Source: CAZBWP01 sp964630265
Lineage (GTDB): Bacteria; Pseudomonadota; Alphaproteobacteria; Rhodospirillales; Defluviicoccaceae
Direction: 5' to 3'
Assembly: GCA_964630265.1 (NCBI GenBank)
Contig: CAZVRW010000001.1
Location: 1-64,000, forward strand
Length of the DNA stretch: 64,000 nt
Part shown: one piece after another, positions 26,231-33,928 of the stretch
How positions within the stretch are numbered: position 1 is the stretch's first letter
Layout of the letters: each line of letters begins with the position of its first letter
The notes under the pieces: model-generated
What the model was told of the DNA's origin: nothing
Database searches by the model: none
Seen by the model: only the letters and a program-made list of their open reading frames with translations
Program-made: the position numbers and the translations under genes

Positions 26231-27552
26231 TGTCGCTTGCGGTGCACGCGCCCAGCCTGAAGCAGTATTTGCCGAAGAGCCTGTTCGGCCGGTCGCTGCT
26301 GATCATCGTCACGCCACTGATCGCGCTGCAGATCGTCGCCACGCTGATCTTCTTCCAGGACCATTGGGACAAGCTGAGCCGACGCCTGGCCCTCAATCTC
26401 GCCGGCGACGTCGCCGTGCTGGTGGGGATCGTCAGCGCCCCGATCGACAGCGCCGATCGCGATCGCCTGCTGAAGTCGGCGTCCCTGAGCATGGGAATCG
26501 TCGCCGACTATCGGCGGGGTGAGGTCCTGCGGGACACCGGGCCGCCGCGGCGGCGCGGCGATGCCCGCTTCAGCCAGATGCTGGCGGAACAGATCCTGCG
26601 GCCGTTTCGCATCGACAGCCGGGAGCAGGACAACCACATCGTCATCGAGGTGCAGATGGAGGATGGAGTTCTGCATCTCGTGACCACCAGCAAGCGGCTG
26701 TTCACCTCGACCACCTACGTGTTCATCATCTGGATGGTGAGCACCTCGGTGTTTCTGCTCGGCATCGCCACCGTCTTCATGCGCAATCAGATCAAACCGA
26801 TTCTGCGCTTGGCGCGTGCCGCCGACAGCTTCGGCAAGGGCCGCGACGCGCCGCTGTTCAAGCCCGAGGGCGCGCGTGAGGTGCGGCAGGCGGCGACGGC
26901 GTTCATCGCCATGCGCGACCGCATCCTCAGGCAGATCCGCCACCGCACGGCGATGCTCGCCGGCGTCTCCCATGATCTGCGGACGCCGCTGACCCGGATG
27001 CGGCTGCAACTGGAGATGATGGGCAACGGCCCGGACGTCGATGCGTTGAAGGACGACATCGCCGAGATGGAGCGGATGCTCGACGGCTATCTGACGTTCG
27101 CCCGGGGCGAGGGCGCGGAAACGCCGCAGCCGAGCGATCTCGCCGTGCTGCTCGAGGACGTGGTGCGGCGGGCGCGACGTCGCGGCGCCATCGAGCTAAA
27201 GACCGAGGGCGGGCTGATCGTGCCGGTCAAGCCCGTCGCCTTTCAGCGCATCGTCACCAACCTGGTCGAAAATGCGCTGCGTTATGGCACCCGGGTCCAG
27301 GTGACGGCGGGGCGCAACGGTGACGGCGTCGAAATCACGGTCGACGACGACGGTCCGGGCATCCCGCCGGAGCAGCGCGAGGACGTGCTCAGGCCGTTCT
27401 TCCGGATGGAAGGCTCGCGTAACCCGCAGACCGGCGGCATCGGCCTCGGCCTGACCATCGCCAGCGACCTGGTGCGCTCGCACGGCGGCACTCTGGTCCT
27501 CCAGGATTCGCCGCTGGGCGGACTTCGGGTCCATATCCGCCTGCCCCAGTAG
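26227..27552 (+). CDS. Membrane-bound sensor histidine kinase
   Basis: A 441-residue EnvZ-type kinase. A transmembrane helix at about residues 23-43, a periplasmic sensor of about 115 residues and a second helix at about 163-185 precede the HAMP domain. The phospho-acceptor is His249 in VSHDLRTPLTRMRL. The ATP-binding domain has NLVENALRYG, DDDGPGIP and GGIGLGLTIASDLVRSHGG. Start ATG 26227 overlaps the response regulator stop. The partner is surely the adjacent OmpR regulator. The stimulus is unknown. Confidence 0.94.
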   Translation: MMSLAVHAPSLKQYLPKSLFGRSLLIIVTPLIALQIVATLIFFQDHWDKLSRRLALNLAGDVAVLVGIVSAPIDSADRDRLLKSASLSMGIVADYRRGEVLRDTGPPRRRGDARFSQMLAEQILRPFRIDSREQDNHIVIEVQMEDGVLHLVTTSKRLFTSTTYVFIIWMVSTSVFLLGIATVFMRNQIKPILRLARAADSFGKGRDAPLFKPEGAREVRQAATAFIAMRDRILRQIRHRTAMLAGVSHDLRTPLTRMRLQLEMMGNGPDVDALKDDIAEMERMLDGYLTFARGEGAETPQPSDLAVLLEDVVRRARRRGAIELKTEGGLIVPVKPVAFQRIVTNLVENALRYGTRVQVTAGRNGDGVEITVDDDGPGIPPEQREDVLRPFFRMEGSRNPQTGGIGLGLTIASDLVRSHGGTLVLQDSPLGGLRVHIRLPQ

Positions 27553-27580
27553 GACAGCCGCCAAGAAGGACTGCCGCCAG

Positions 27581-27670
27581 TCCGACAGCAGATGGTCCGA
27601 CAGCAGATGGTCCGACAGCAGACGGTCGGACAGCAGATGGTCGGACAGCAGATGGTCGGACAGCAGATAA
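27581..27670. repeat. 15-bp tandem repeat, six units
   Basis: Six consecutive 15-bp units (consensus TCCGACAGCAGATGG, with TCGGACAG variants in the last three) directly follow the kinase gene. Confidence 0.92.
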
Positions 27671-27729
27671 TCGTCGGCGTGGATCGTCGCGGCGTCGCCG
27701 CGTCGGCGGAGGTCCGAAGAGGCCCGAAA

Positions 27730-28065
27730 TCAGCAGAGCCGGCCGCCGTTTGGCACCGGCTGGTCCGGACCGATCAGCACGACGCGTCCCTCGGCGTCGG
27801 GAAACCCGAGCACGAGCACCTCCGAGACGACCTTGCCGATCTGCCGCGGCGGGAAGTTGACGACCGCCGCCACCTGGCGGCCGGGCAGTGTCTCGACGCT
27901 GTAGTGCTCGGTGATCTGCGCCGAGCTCTTTTTCTCGCCGAGTTCCGGACCGAAATCGATCCACAGCTTGATCGCCGGCTTGCGCGCCTCCGGATAGGGC
28001 TCGGCGCGGACGATGGTGCCGGCGCGGATGTCGACGCGGAGGAAGTCGTCAAACGTGATGGGCAT
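27730..28065 (-). CDS. csaA: CsaA-like tRNA-binding domain protein
   Basis: A 111-residue protein with a single OB-fold tRNA-binding domain like that of methionyl- and phenylalanyl-tRNA synthetases. It shows FLRVDIRAGTIVRAEPYPEARKPA at about residues 8-31 and VNFPPRQIGKVVSEVLVLGF near 69-88. CsaA from other bacteria acts as a chaperone-like protein and binds tRNA; the role here is inferred. The ATG at 28065 lies near the 12-bp array and gap upstream, so the promoter region may be within the unresolved sequence. Confidence 0.88.
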   Translation of the reverse strand: MPITFDDFLRVDIRAGTIVRAEPYPEARKPAIKLWIDFGPELGEKKSSAQITEHYSVETLPGRQVAAVVNFPPRQIGKVVSEVLVLGFPDAEGRVVLIGPDQPVPNGGRLC

Positions 28066-28082
28066 GGGTCGATGCCGGGGGT

Positions 28083-28268
28083 GATGCCAGAAACGATGCC
28101 NNNNNNNNNNNNNNNNNNNNNNNNNNNNNNNNNNNNNNNNNNNNNNNNNNNNNNNNNNNNNNNNNNNNNNNNNNNNNNNNNNNNNNNNNNNNNNNNNNNN
28201 ATGCCGGAAACGATGCCGGAAACGATGCCGGAAACGATGCCGGAAACGATGCCGGAAACGATGCCGGC
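28083..28268. repeat. 12-bp tandem repeat with assembly gap (28101-28200)
   Basis: About five or six copies of GATGCCGGAAAC to the right of a 100-N gap, and at least one diverged copy to its left, between csaA and the phasin gene. If the gap length is a multiple of three the array would be open in several frames, but I see no gene in it. Confidence 0.9.
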
Positions 28269-28302
28269 GGGTGAGCGACGCGGATCGCGGGCCAGAGACG
28301 GA

Positions 28303-28327
28303 AACGGCCACCGCGAGGGTGGCCGTT
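28303..28327 (-). terminator. Rho-independent-type terminator of the phasin gene
   Basis: A perfect 10-bp inverted repeat (AACGGCCACC / GGTGGCCGTT) with a GCGAG loop lies 27 bp beyond the phasin stop. On the minus strand it ends in GTTTCC. The stem is strong, the U tract short. Confidence 0.75.
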
Positions 28328-28353
28328 CCTGATCCCGAGCGGGAAGATCCTGA

Positions 28354-28824
28354 TCAGGACTTCATCTTCATGGCCATGTCGCGCACCTCGTCGAGGGTCG
28401 CGGAAATCCGGGCGTTGACGGTGGAGGCGACTTCCTCGTTCGCCTTCGAGGCCATCTCAGCGACTTCGCGCATGTTGGAGAGGGCGCGCTCGAAGGCTTC
28501 CTTGGCCAGTTCGGCCTGCTTCGCGGCGGCTTCGCCCGGCGAGCCCGCCTTGGACAGCGAATCGACGGCCTTGGTCGTCTCGTTCATCGTCTCCTGCAGG
28601 ATCTCGGCCTGCCGCTTGGCGATCGCCTGCACGCCTTCGAAGACCGTGCGATTAGCGCTGGTCAGCGCTTCGACGTTCTTCCGCTGGCTGGCAACGATCG
28701 AATCGACGTCGACGCCGGGGAGCTTGTAGTCCTTCAGCATCTGCGTGAATTTCTCGGTCATTTTGGTGGGATCGAAATCTTTCATCATCTTCGACATATC
28801 GAACATCTCGGCGAGATTGGCCAT
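28354..28824 (-). CDS. phaP: Phasin family protein (polyhydroxyalkanoate granule)
   Basis: A 156-residue helical protein of the phasin family. Phasins coat PHA granules and control their number and size. The N-terminus carries MFDMSKMMKDFDPTKM, then the phasin core (VDVDSIVASQRKNVEALTSANR at about residues 37-58 and repeated heptads through AKEAFERALSNMREVAEMA). Low Trp and Cys content and amphipathic helices fit the family. A very good sigma-70-type promoter lies upstream, with a PhaR-like site just beyond it. A terminator follows. The cell probably stores PHB; no synthase gene is in the window. Confidence 0.9.
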   Translation of the reverse strand: MANLAEMFDMSKMMKDFDPTKMTEKFTQMLKDYKLPGVDVDSIVASQRKNVEALTSANRTVFEGVQAIAKRQAEILQETMNETTKAVDSLSKAGSPGEAAAKQAELAKEAFERALSNMREVAEMASKANEEVASTVNARISATLDEVRDMAMKMKS

Positions 28825-28873
28825 GACGGTGCATCCCCAGTGCCAGGGTTGAAGCTCATTTGGTGATGCTGCG

Positions 28874-28922
28874 ATTATCGCCAAACGGCGCCACCCTGTC
28901 AATGAAAAATGCTGCACTGCAC
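28874..28922 (-). promoter_or_regulatory. Phasin promoter with PhaR-like site
   Basis: On the minus strand TTGACA (28897-28902) and GATAAT (28874-28879) are separated by exactly 17 bp, close to the sigma-70 consensus. Immediately upstream at 28912-28922, CTGCACTGCAC closely resembles the CTGC-N3-GCAG sites reported for the PHB regulator PhaR. Repression by granule-free PhaR is the expected mode in the family; here it is inferred. Confidence 0.7.
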
Positions 28923-29076
28923 AAAAATGGTTCGGCAGGTCATTAGCGACCTGGAACCATTCAAAAACATGACGTTAGCGTTGAGCGCGCGCGGCGCCCG
29001 CGAGCGGTTCCGGCGATTCGCGCCAGGAATTTGCTGCAACCGCGAAATGGAAAGGCTCGATTTTGCAACCGGTGGG

Positions 29077-29721
29077 TCAATCGAACGACGCGCCGGACGC
29101 CGGCGGCGGCCCCGCCTCGACCTGCCGCTCGCCCGGACGGAGCCGTGGCGGCAGCAACCCTTCGGCGAATTGCATCAGCGATTCCGCGCGGCGCAGACCG
29201 CGATCGACCGTCGCCATGGTCTTCGCCATGTCGGGGCTGTCGTCGTCGATCCACACCCTGAGGGCATCCAGATAGAGCAGCGTGAAGCCGTGGACGCGAA
29301 GGCCCCCGAGGATACCGTCCGTCGCCACGCCCGCGGCCTCCAGCAGCCGGGCGAGTCGCTCGCCGAGCCCCGGGAGCAGGCGCAGCGCCGTCACCGGATC
29401 ATTCGGCAGGTCGCGCAGCAGGGCGCCCAGTCCGGCGCGATACGGACCGAGCGCATCGAAGCGCAACATCACCAACTCGAACAGCCGGTCGCGCGGTGAT
29501 TCGGCGAAATCGGGTGCGGCATCGGCCAGCATTTGCGCCTCGACCCGCTGCAGCAAGGCATCGAGGATCGCGAACTTGCTCGACGCCGCGGCAAAGGCCT
29601 CGGCCACCGTCACGCCCGCCTCGGCGGCGATTTCCGCCATCGACAGCGCCACCCAGCCGTCGCGGGCGGCACGAGCGAACGCGGCGTCGATCAAGCGGTC
29701 GATGGTCTCGGTCGTCGGCAT
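29077..29721 (-). CDS. TetR-family regulator, COQ9-like C-terminal segment
   Basis: A 214-residue TetR-type DNA-binding protein. The helix-turn-helix is MAEIAAEAGVTVAEAFAAASSKFAIL at about residues 27-52. The ligand domain includes LGALLRDLPNDPVTALRLLPGL, and the segment RVWIDDDSPDMAKTMATVDRGL near residue 155 recalls COQ9 proteins, which share the TetR fold. It could control the divergent sigma factor, but this is only positional. I begin at ATG 29721; an upstream start would add 14 residues. Confidence 0.8.
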   Translation of the reverse strand: MPTTETIDRLIDAAFARAARDGWVALSMAEIAAEAGVTVAEAFAAASSKFAILDALLQRVEAQMLADAAPDFAESPRDRLFELVMLRFDALGPYRAGLGALLRDLPNDPVTALRLLPGLGERLARLLEAAGVATDGILGGLRVHGFTLLYLDALRVWIDDDSPDMAKTMATVDRGLRRAESLMQFAEGLLPPRLRPGERQVEAGPPPASGASFD

Positions 29722-29835
29722 TGGCGTGGTCCCGCGGACGGCTGCCGGCAAGCGGCGAAGCAACGAGGTGATTGTATCAAGGCCGGCTCGCGTTATCTAT
29801 CGCTGCAAGACTGGACACCGTCCGGAGATGACATA

Positions 29836-30678
29836 GTGGTCGGCGACGATGCGGAGATGGGCCGGGCGATTCTGCGTGAAGCCCACCGCCACCCGCTGCT
29901 CGAGCGGGAGGAAGAGCGCGACTTGGCGCGCCGGGCCGGCGCCGGTGACGGCGACGCCACTTGGCGCCTGGTCGGCAGCCACCTCAGGGTGGTGATCAAG
30001 ATGGCCCGCCCGTATCGCCGGCTCGGCCTGCCGATGAGCGATCTGCTGCAGGAGGGAACGCTCGGACTGCTCCAGGCGGTACGGCGATTCGATCCGGGCC
30101 GCGGCGTTCGCCTGTCGACCTATGCGATGTGGTGGATCCGCGCCGCCATCCAGGACTACGTGCGCCGCTCCTGGTCGATGATGCGCGGGGGCACGCCCGG
30201 TCGGTGGCGCGGTCCCGGCGAGCTTGGCGAGGGCGACGACGGCGCAGCGGCGGCCAGTGCGGCGATCCCTCCGGCCTGGACCTTGTCGGCGCTGGTCGGC
30301 ACCAGGACGTCGGCAATGGCGGCCCGCGCCCGCCGGATGATCTCCTTCGACAGGTCCGTCGACGCCGGAGCCACCGCCGGGGCCACCGCCGATGCGCCGC
30401 TCGATGCCATCGCCAGCGACGCCCCGACACCGGAACAATGGCTGGCGAAAGTCAGCCAACAACGCTTCGCCCGCGCGGCGGTCGCCGCCGCCCTGGAGGC
30501 CCTGCCACCGCGGGAGCGGTTCGTGATCAGCCAGCGCTACTTCGCCGACGCGCGGCCGACCTTCGCCGCGATCGGCCGGGAACTCGGCGTCTCCAAGGAT
30601 CGGGTGCGCCAGCTCGAGGCCAAGGCCCTCACCCGACTCCGCGAGCACCTCGCCCCCGTCGCCGCCGACCTGACATAA
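29836..30678 (+). CDS. RpoH-like sigma factor with a non-canonical region 3
   Basis: A 280-residue sigma-70 family protein closest in plan to RpoH. Region 1.2 and 2 are clear: AHRHPLLEREEERDLARRA, then HLRVVIKMARPYRRLGLPMSDLLQEGTLGLLQAVRRFDP and STYAMWWIRAAIQDYVRRSWSM (about residues 75-115). Region 4 is clear at the end: LPPRERFVISQRYF and FAAIGRELGVSKDRVRQLEAKALTRL. Between them, where RpoH has region 3, about 80 residues are low-complexity Gly/Ala-rich. I prefer GTG 29836 (GGAG eight bases upstream); ATG 29857 is also possible. A divergent alternative sigma factor, not necessarily the heat-shock one. Confidence 0.8.
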   Translation: MVGDDAEMGRAILREAHRHPLLEREEERDLARRAGAGDGDATWRLVGSHLRVVIKMARPYRRLGLPMSDLLQEGTLGLLQAVRRFDPGRGVRLSTYAMWWIRAAIQDYVRRSWSMMRGGTPGRWRGPGELGEGDDGAAAASAAIPPAWTLSALVGTRTSAMAARARRMISFDRSVDAGATAGATADAPLDAIASDAPTPEQWLAKVSQQRFARAAVAAALEALPPRERFVISQRYFADARPTFAAIGRELGVSKDRVRQLEAKALTRLREHLAPVAADLT

Positions 30679-30702
30679 GACAAGCCCGCGGGGGAACACG
30701 GC

Positions 30703-31524
30703 TCAGCCGGCAAGTTCGCGGGCGCGGCGCGCCGCGGCGGCGACGGCGTCGGTCAGCAGGTGCGTCAGGCCGGCGTCGGCCATCAGCACCGCCAACGCCG
30801 CCTCCGTCGTGCCGCCGGGGCTGGTGACGTTGCGGCGCAGTGTGGCGGGCGCATCCGGCGACTGGTCGAGCAGCGCCGCGGCACCGGTGACGGTGGCCCG
30901 GGCCAGCCGCTCCGCCAGGTCGGCGGGCAACCCGGCGGCGCTGCCGGCGGCAGCCATCGCCTCGACGAGATGAAAGACATAGGCGGGACCGCTGCCGGAA
31001 ACGGCGGTCACCGCATCCATCATCGCCTCGTCCTCGACCCAGACCACTTCACCGACGGCCGCCAGCAAGTCCGTGCACAGATCCCGCTGGGCGAAGTCCA
31101 CATGCCGGTTGCCGCACGCCGCGGTAATGCCGCGCCGCACCGCCGCCGGCGTGTTGGGCATGGCGCGGACGACGGCGGCGCCACCCCCGAGCAGGCGGGC
31201 AAAGGAGGCCAGCGTCCGCCCCGCCGCGATGGACAGGAACACCGTCTCCGGCCAGGCAAACCGGCGATACGCCGGAACCACCGCATCCATCACCTGCGGC
31301 TTCACCGCGAAGAGGACGACCCGCGGCGCCACATGATCAGCGAGCGCGTCCACCCCGGCGACGACGCGGTCCGCGGCCGCCGGCGGCATCCCGGCCGGCA
31401 GGCCCGCGGGCTCGACGATGGTGATGGATGTCGCATCAAGGCCGCGATCGAGCCACCCCGCGAGCAGGGCGCCCCCCATCTTGCCGCAGCCGACGAGCAG
31501 CAGGCTGGACGGCCAAGTCGGCAA
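30703..31524 (-). CDS. proC: Pyrroline-5-carboxylate reductase
   Basis: A 273-residue cytosolic enzyme that reduces pyrroline-5-carboxylate to proline. The N-terminal cofactor site LLVGCGKMGGALLAGWLDRG (about residues 9-28) and the C-terminal signatures VTAVSGSGPAYVFHLVEAM and LRRNVTSPGGTTEAALAVL are intact. No ATG is available near the N-terminus; TTG at 31524 is the most reasonable start and lies 11 bp after the ybjN-like stop. The two genes are likely co-transcribed, which is common in alphaproteobacteria. Confidence 0.9.
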   Translation of the reverse strand: MPTWPSSLLLVGCGKMGGALLAGWLDRGLDATSITIVEPAGLPAGMPPAAADRVVAGVDALADHVAPRVVLFAVKPQVMDAVVPAYRRFAWPETVFLSIAAGRTLASFARLLGGGAAVVRAMPNTPAAVRRGITAACGNRHVDFAQRDLCTDLLAAVGEVVWVEDEAMMDAVTAVSGSGPAYVFHLVEAMAAAGSAAGLPADLAERLARATVTGAAALLDQSPDAPATLRRNVTSPGGTTEAALAVLMADAGLTHLLTDAVAAAARRARELAG

Positions 31525-31534
31525 GGGCGCGGAC

Positions 31535-32035
31535 TCAGGCTTCGCCGACGGTCTCGATCATCGCCGCCGCCAGGGCGTCGGCGGGGGCCTTGCCGCCCCA
31601 CAGCACATACTGGAAGGCGGGGTAGAACCGCTCGCACTCCATCAGCGCATTCTGGATCAAATCCTCGACCTGTTCTTGCGTCGGCGCATTGCTGCCGCGC
31701 ATGGGCAGGGCGTGACGGAAGACCAGCAGGCCCTCTTCCTGCCAGAGCGAGAAATGCCCCATCCAGACCTTGTCGTTGACCAGCGCCAGGGTCTCGTAGA
31801 GGACGGCGCGCTTGGCATCGGTCACGCGCAGCTGCAGGCTGAGGGTGAACTGGATGGTGCTCAGCATCTCTTCCCACGAGACGTAGAAACTGAGATCGCA
31901 CCAGTGTCCCGGAAGCTGCACGGCCATCTCTTCGTCACTCGGCCGCTCGAACGCCCATTCCTTGGCGACGACAACCTGCTCGACGATGTCGATGGGGGAC
32001 GAAATCACGGTGTCCCAAGCGGTCATGGCGGTCAT
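31535..32035 (-). CDS. YbjN-domain protein
   Basis: A 166-residue protein of the YbjN family, a type III secretion chaperone-like fold of uncertain function. Typical segments are VVVAKEWAFERPSDEEMAVQL at about residues 20-40, WCDLSFYVSWEEMLSTIQFTLSLQ, and HFSLWQEEGLLVFRHALPM near 95. The ATG at 32035 has AAGGGAGG upstream with good spacing; ATG 32026 is a weaker alternative. In alphaproteobacteria this gene is often just upstream of proC, as here. Confidence 0.9.
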   Translation of the reverse strand: MTAMTAWDTVISSPIDIVEQVVVAKEWAFERPSDEEMAVQLPGHWCDLSFYVSWEEMLSTIQFTLSLQLRVTDAKRAVLYETLALVNDKVWMGHFSLWQEEGLLVFRHALPMRGSNAPTQEQVEDLIQNALMECERFYPAFQYVLWGGKAPADALAAAMIETVGEA

Positions 32036-32272
32036 GTGCAACGCCTCCCTTGTCGTGCCGAGTGTCTGTTCAAGCGGGCGGCGAACCGTACAGGGGGCGA
32101 TGACCACAACATCTTGCGGTAACCGCGCCGTCTGCTGCCAAGGACGACGCTGCCAAATTGCGTCCGGTTCGGCAAGCGGGAAGTCGGACGGACCTGGACC
32201 GCACCGGGACGGTCGCGACCGCCTGGGAGAAAACCCCTTTATTCACAACAGTTTGGAAAAAACTGGCCGGAG

Positions 32273-32566
32273 TCACGTGGCGTTCGGACCGGTCTCGTCG
32301 GCTGGCGCATCCCCCGCCAGTTCGGCGAGACGCCGCTCCAGAAACGCGACTCGCGCTTCCAAGCGCTCCTGCTCGGCGCGCGCTCGGCTCGCCGTCGCGC
32401 GCACCGCATCGAACTCCTCGCGCGTCACCAGCTCCAGATCTTCGGCGAGACGCTCGACCCGCTGGCGCACGAGGGCGTCCACTTCCTGTTTCAACGCGGC
32501 CATGGCCGAAACGGCACCGCCGGCGATCCGGGCAACATCGTCAAGCACTCGATTGCTGGTCTGCAT
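32273..32566 (-). CDS. ubiK: UbiK/BMFP-type accessory factor
   Basis: A 97-residue small protein with the BMFP/YqiC family shape. An N-terminal amphipathic stretch (LDDVARIAGGAVSAMAALKQEVDALVRQRVERL) binds membranes in family members, followed by a coiled-coil (EEFDAVRATASRARAEQERLEARVAFLERRLAEL). UbiK assists ubiquinone biosynthesis in enterobacteria. ATG at 32566. It is monocistronic and diverges from hldD. The region between it and ybjN-like (32036-32272) shows no gene. Confidence 0.85.
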   Translation of the reverse strand: MQTSNRVLDDVARIAGGAVSAMAALKQEVDALVRQRVERLAEDLELVTREEFDAVRATASRARAEQERLEARVAFLERRLAELAGDAPADETGPNAT

Positions 32567-32636
32567 GATCTTCGTCCCTGTTCGCGCACGCGATTTCACA
32601 GCAAACAATGGGGTCGTCGCCCCAATGCTGCAACCC

Positions 32637-32707
32637 GGTGCCGCAACCCGGCGCCGTGCCCCGGTGCCGTGCCCCGGTGCCGTACCCCGGTGCCGTGCCC
32701 CGGTGCG
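32637..32707. repeat. 13-bp tandem repeat, five units and a partial
   Basis: Five units of GGTGCCGTGCCCC with small changes lie between ubiK and hldD, ending 38 bp before the hldD start. Confidence 0.92.
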
Positions 32708-32745
32708 CTTGCGACGGCCGGCGGGCGGGCCCTATAAGAGCGGCC

Positions 32746-33732
32746 ATGATCGTGATCACGGGTGGCGCCGGCTTCATCGGCTCGAACATCGTCGCGGCGC
32801 TGGAGACGCGCGGGGACGGGCCGCTCGCGGTCTGCGACCGGCTGCGCGCCGGCGGCAAGTGGCGCAACATCGCGAAACGCGGCCTCGCCGACGTGATCCC
32901 GCCGGAGGGGGTGTTCGCCGCCCTCGACGACGCCCGCGGCGCCGTGCGGGCGGTGATCCACATGGGCGCCATCACCGCGACCACCGAGACCGACGCCGAC
33001 CTGACCGTCCAGGTCAACGTCCGGCTGTCGATGCGGCTGTGGCGATGGTGCGCCGAGCACGGCATACCGCTGATCTATGCTTCCTCGGCCGCCACTTATG
33101 GTGATGGCGGGCACGGCTTCGACGACGACGCCGCGCCGGCGGCGCTCGCCAAGCTCAGGCCACTGAACCTCTATGGCTGGAGCAAGCACCTGTTCGACCG
33201 CTGGGTGATCGCCCAGGTCAGGGACGGCGCGCCGCGACCACCGCAGTGGGCCGGCCTCAAGTTCTTCAACGTCTACGGGCCGAATGAGTACCACAAGGGC
33301 GAGCAGGCCAGCGTCGTCAGCAAGTTCTTCCCCGACGTCCGCGCCGGTAGGACGGTGCGGCTGTTCCAGTCGCACCGCCCCGACTACCCGCACGGCGGCC
33401 AGCAGCGCGACTTCGTCTGGGTCGACGATTGCGCCGACCTGGTCCTGTGGCTGCTGGAGCGGCCCGACGTCTCCGGACTGTTCAACTGCGGGACCGGCAC
33501 GGCCCGCACCTTCGCCGACCTGGTCGGCGCCATCTTCCGCGCCCTCGGTCGCGATCCGGACATCGACTACGTCCCGATGCCGGACGCCATCCGCGATCAG
33601 TACCAGTACTTCACGGAAGCCTCCCTGCAACGGCTGCGCGCCGCCGGCTACACGCGGCCCTTCACCCCCCTCGAGGACGGCGTGGCGCGCTACGTCACCG
33701 GCTTTCTGGATACGCCCGACCCCTTCCGCTAG
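32746..33732 (+). CDS. hldD: ADP-L-glycero-D-manno-heptose-6-epimerase
   Basis: A 328-residue nucleotide-sugar epimerase of the extended SDR class that makes the L-glycero heptose of lipopolysaccharide core. The GGAGFIGSNIVAAL cofactor site is at residues 6-19, IYASSAATYGDGG carries the Ser/Thr, and the catalytic YGWSK motif is at about residue 143. The family's FFNVYGPNEYHK follows. ATG 32746 lies just after CCTATAAG (32731-32738), which could be a -10. The stop codon TAG (33730-33732) is formed by the first bases of a 50-bp palindrome. Confidence 0.93.
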   Translation: MIVITGGAGFIGSNIVAALETRGDGPLAVCDRLRAGGKWRNIAKRGLADVIPPEGVFAALDDARGAVRAVIHMGAITATTETDADLTVQVNVRLSMRLWRWCAEHGIPLIYASSAATYGDGGHGFDDDAAPAALAKLRPLNLYGWSKHLFDRWVIAQVRDGAPRPPQWAGLKFFNVYGPNEYHKGEQASVVSKFFPDVRAGRTVRLFQSHRPDYPHGGQQRDFVWVDDCADLVLWLLERPDVSGLFNCGTGTARTFADLVGAIFRALGRDPDIDYVPMPDAIRDQYQYFTEASLQRLRAAGYTRPFTPLEDGVARYVTGFLDTPDPFR

Positions 33733-33780
33733 AGCACGATCGCGTCACACGGACTCGTGTGGCAACGTGAATCGTGCTCT
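33731..33780 (-). repeat. 50-bp bulged palindrome, element A
   Basis: Outer arms AGAGCACGAT (33731-33740) and ATCGTGCTCT (33771-33780) pair perfectly. Inside is an imperfect CACACG/CGTGTG stem, and TGA (33768-33770) stands unpaired beside the right arm. Read on the minus strand this is a TCA bulge after the left arm, the same layout as element B. It overlaps the hldD stop codon. Confidence 0.85.
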
Positions 33781-33793
33781 GAACGTTGGGATG

Positions 33794-33843
33794 AGAGCAG
33801 GATTCACGCGTTCGATGGTTTCCATCGAACGCGATCCTGCTCT
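33794..33843 (+). repeat. 50-bp bulged palindrome, element B
   Basis: Outer arms AGAGCAGGAT / ATCCTGCTCT, an unpaired TCA (33804-33806), perfect 12-bp inner arms CGCGTTCGATGG / CCATCGAACGCG and a TTT loop. Same length as element A, in the opposite orientation, 13 bp away. The pair fits a REP/BIME-like arrangement. Confidence 0.9.
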
Positions 33844-33928
33844 AGAAGGGCTGCCAGAAGTGCTGCGGCGCGGCCGGCGCCCCAGGGCCCGCCATCCATC
33901 GAGCCGACCCATCAGGAGGCAGAGAGCG

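Noticed and set aside
27581..27670. Six regularly spaced copies as a possible CRISPR array
   Set aside because: Units are contiguous with no spacers and are only 15 bp long; no cas genes are near.
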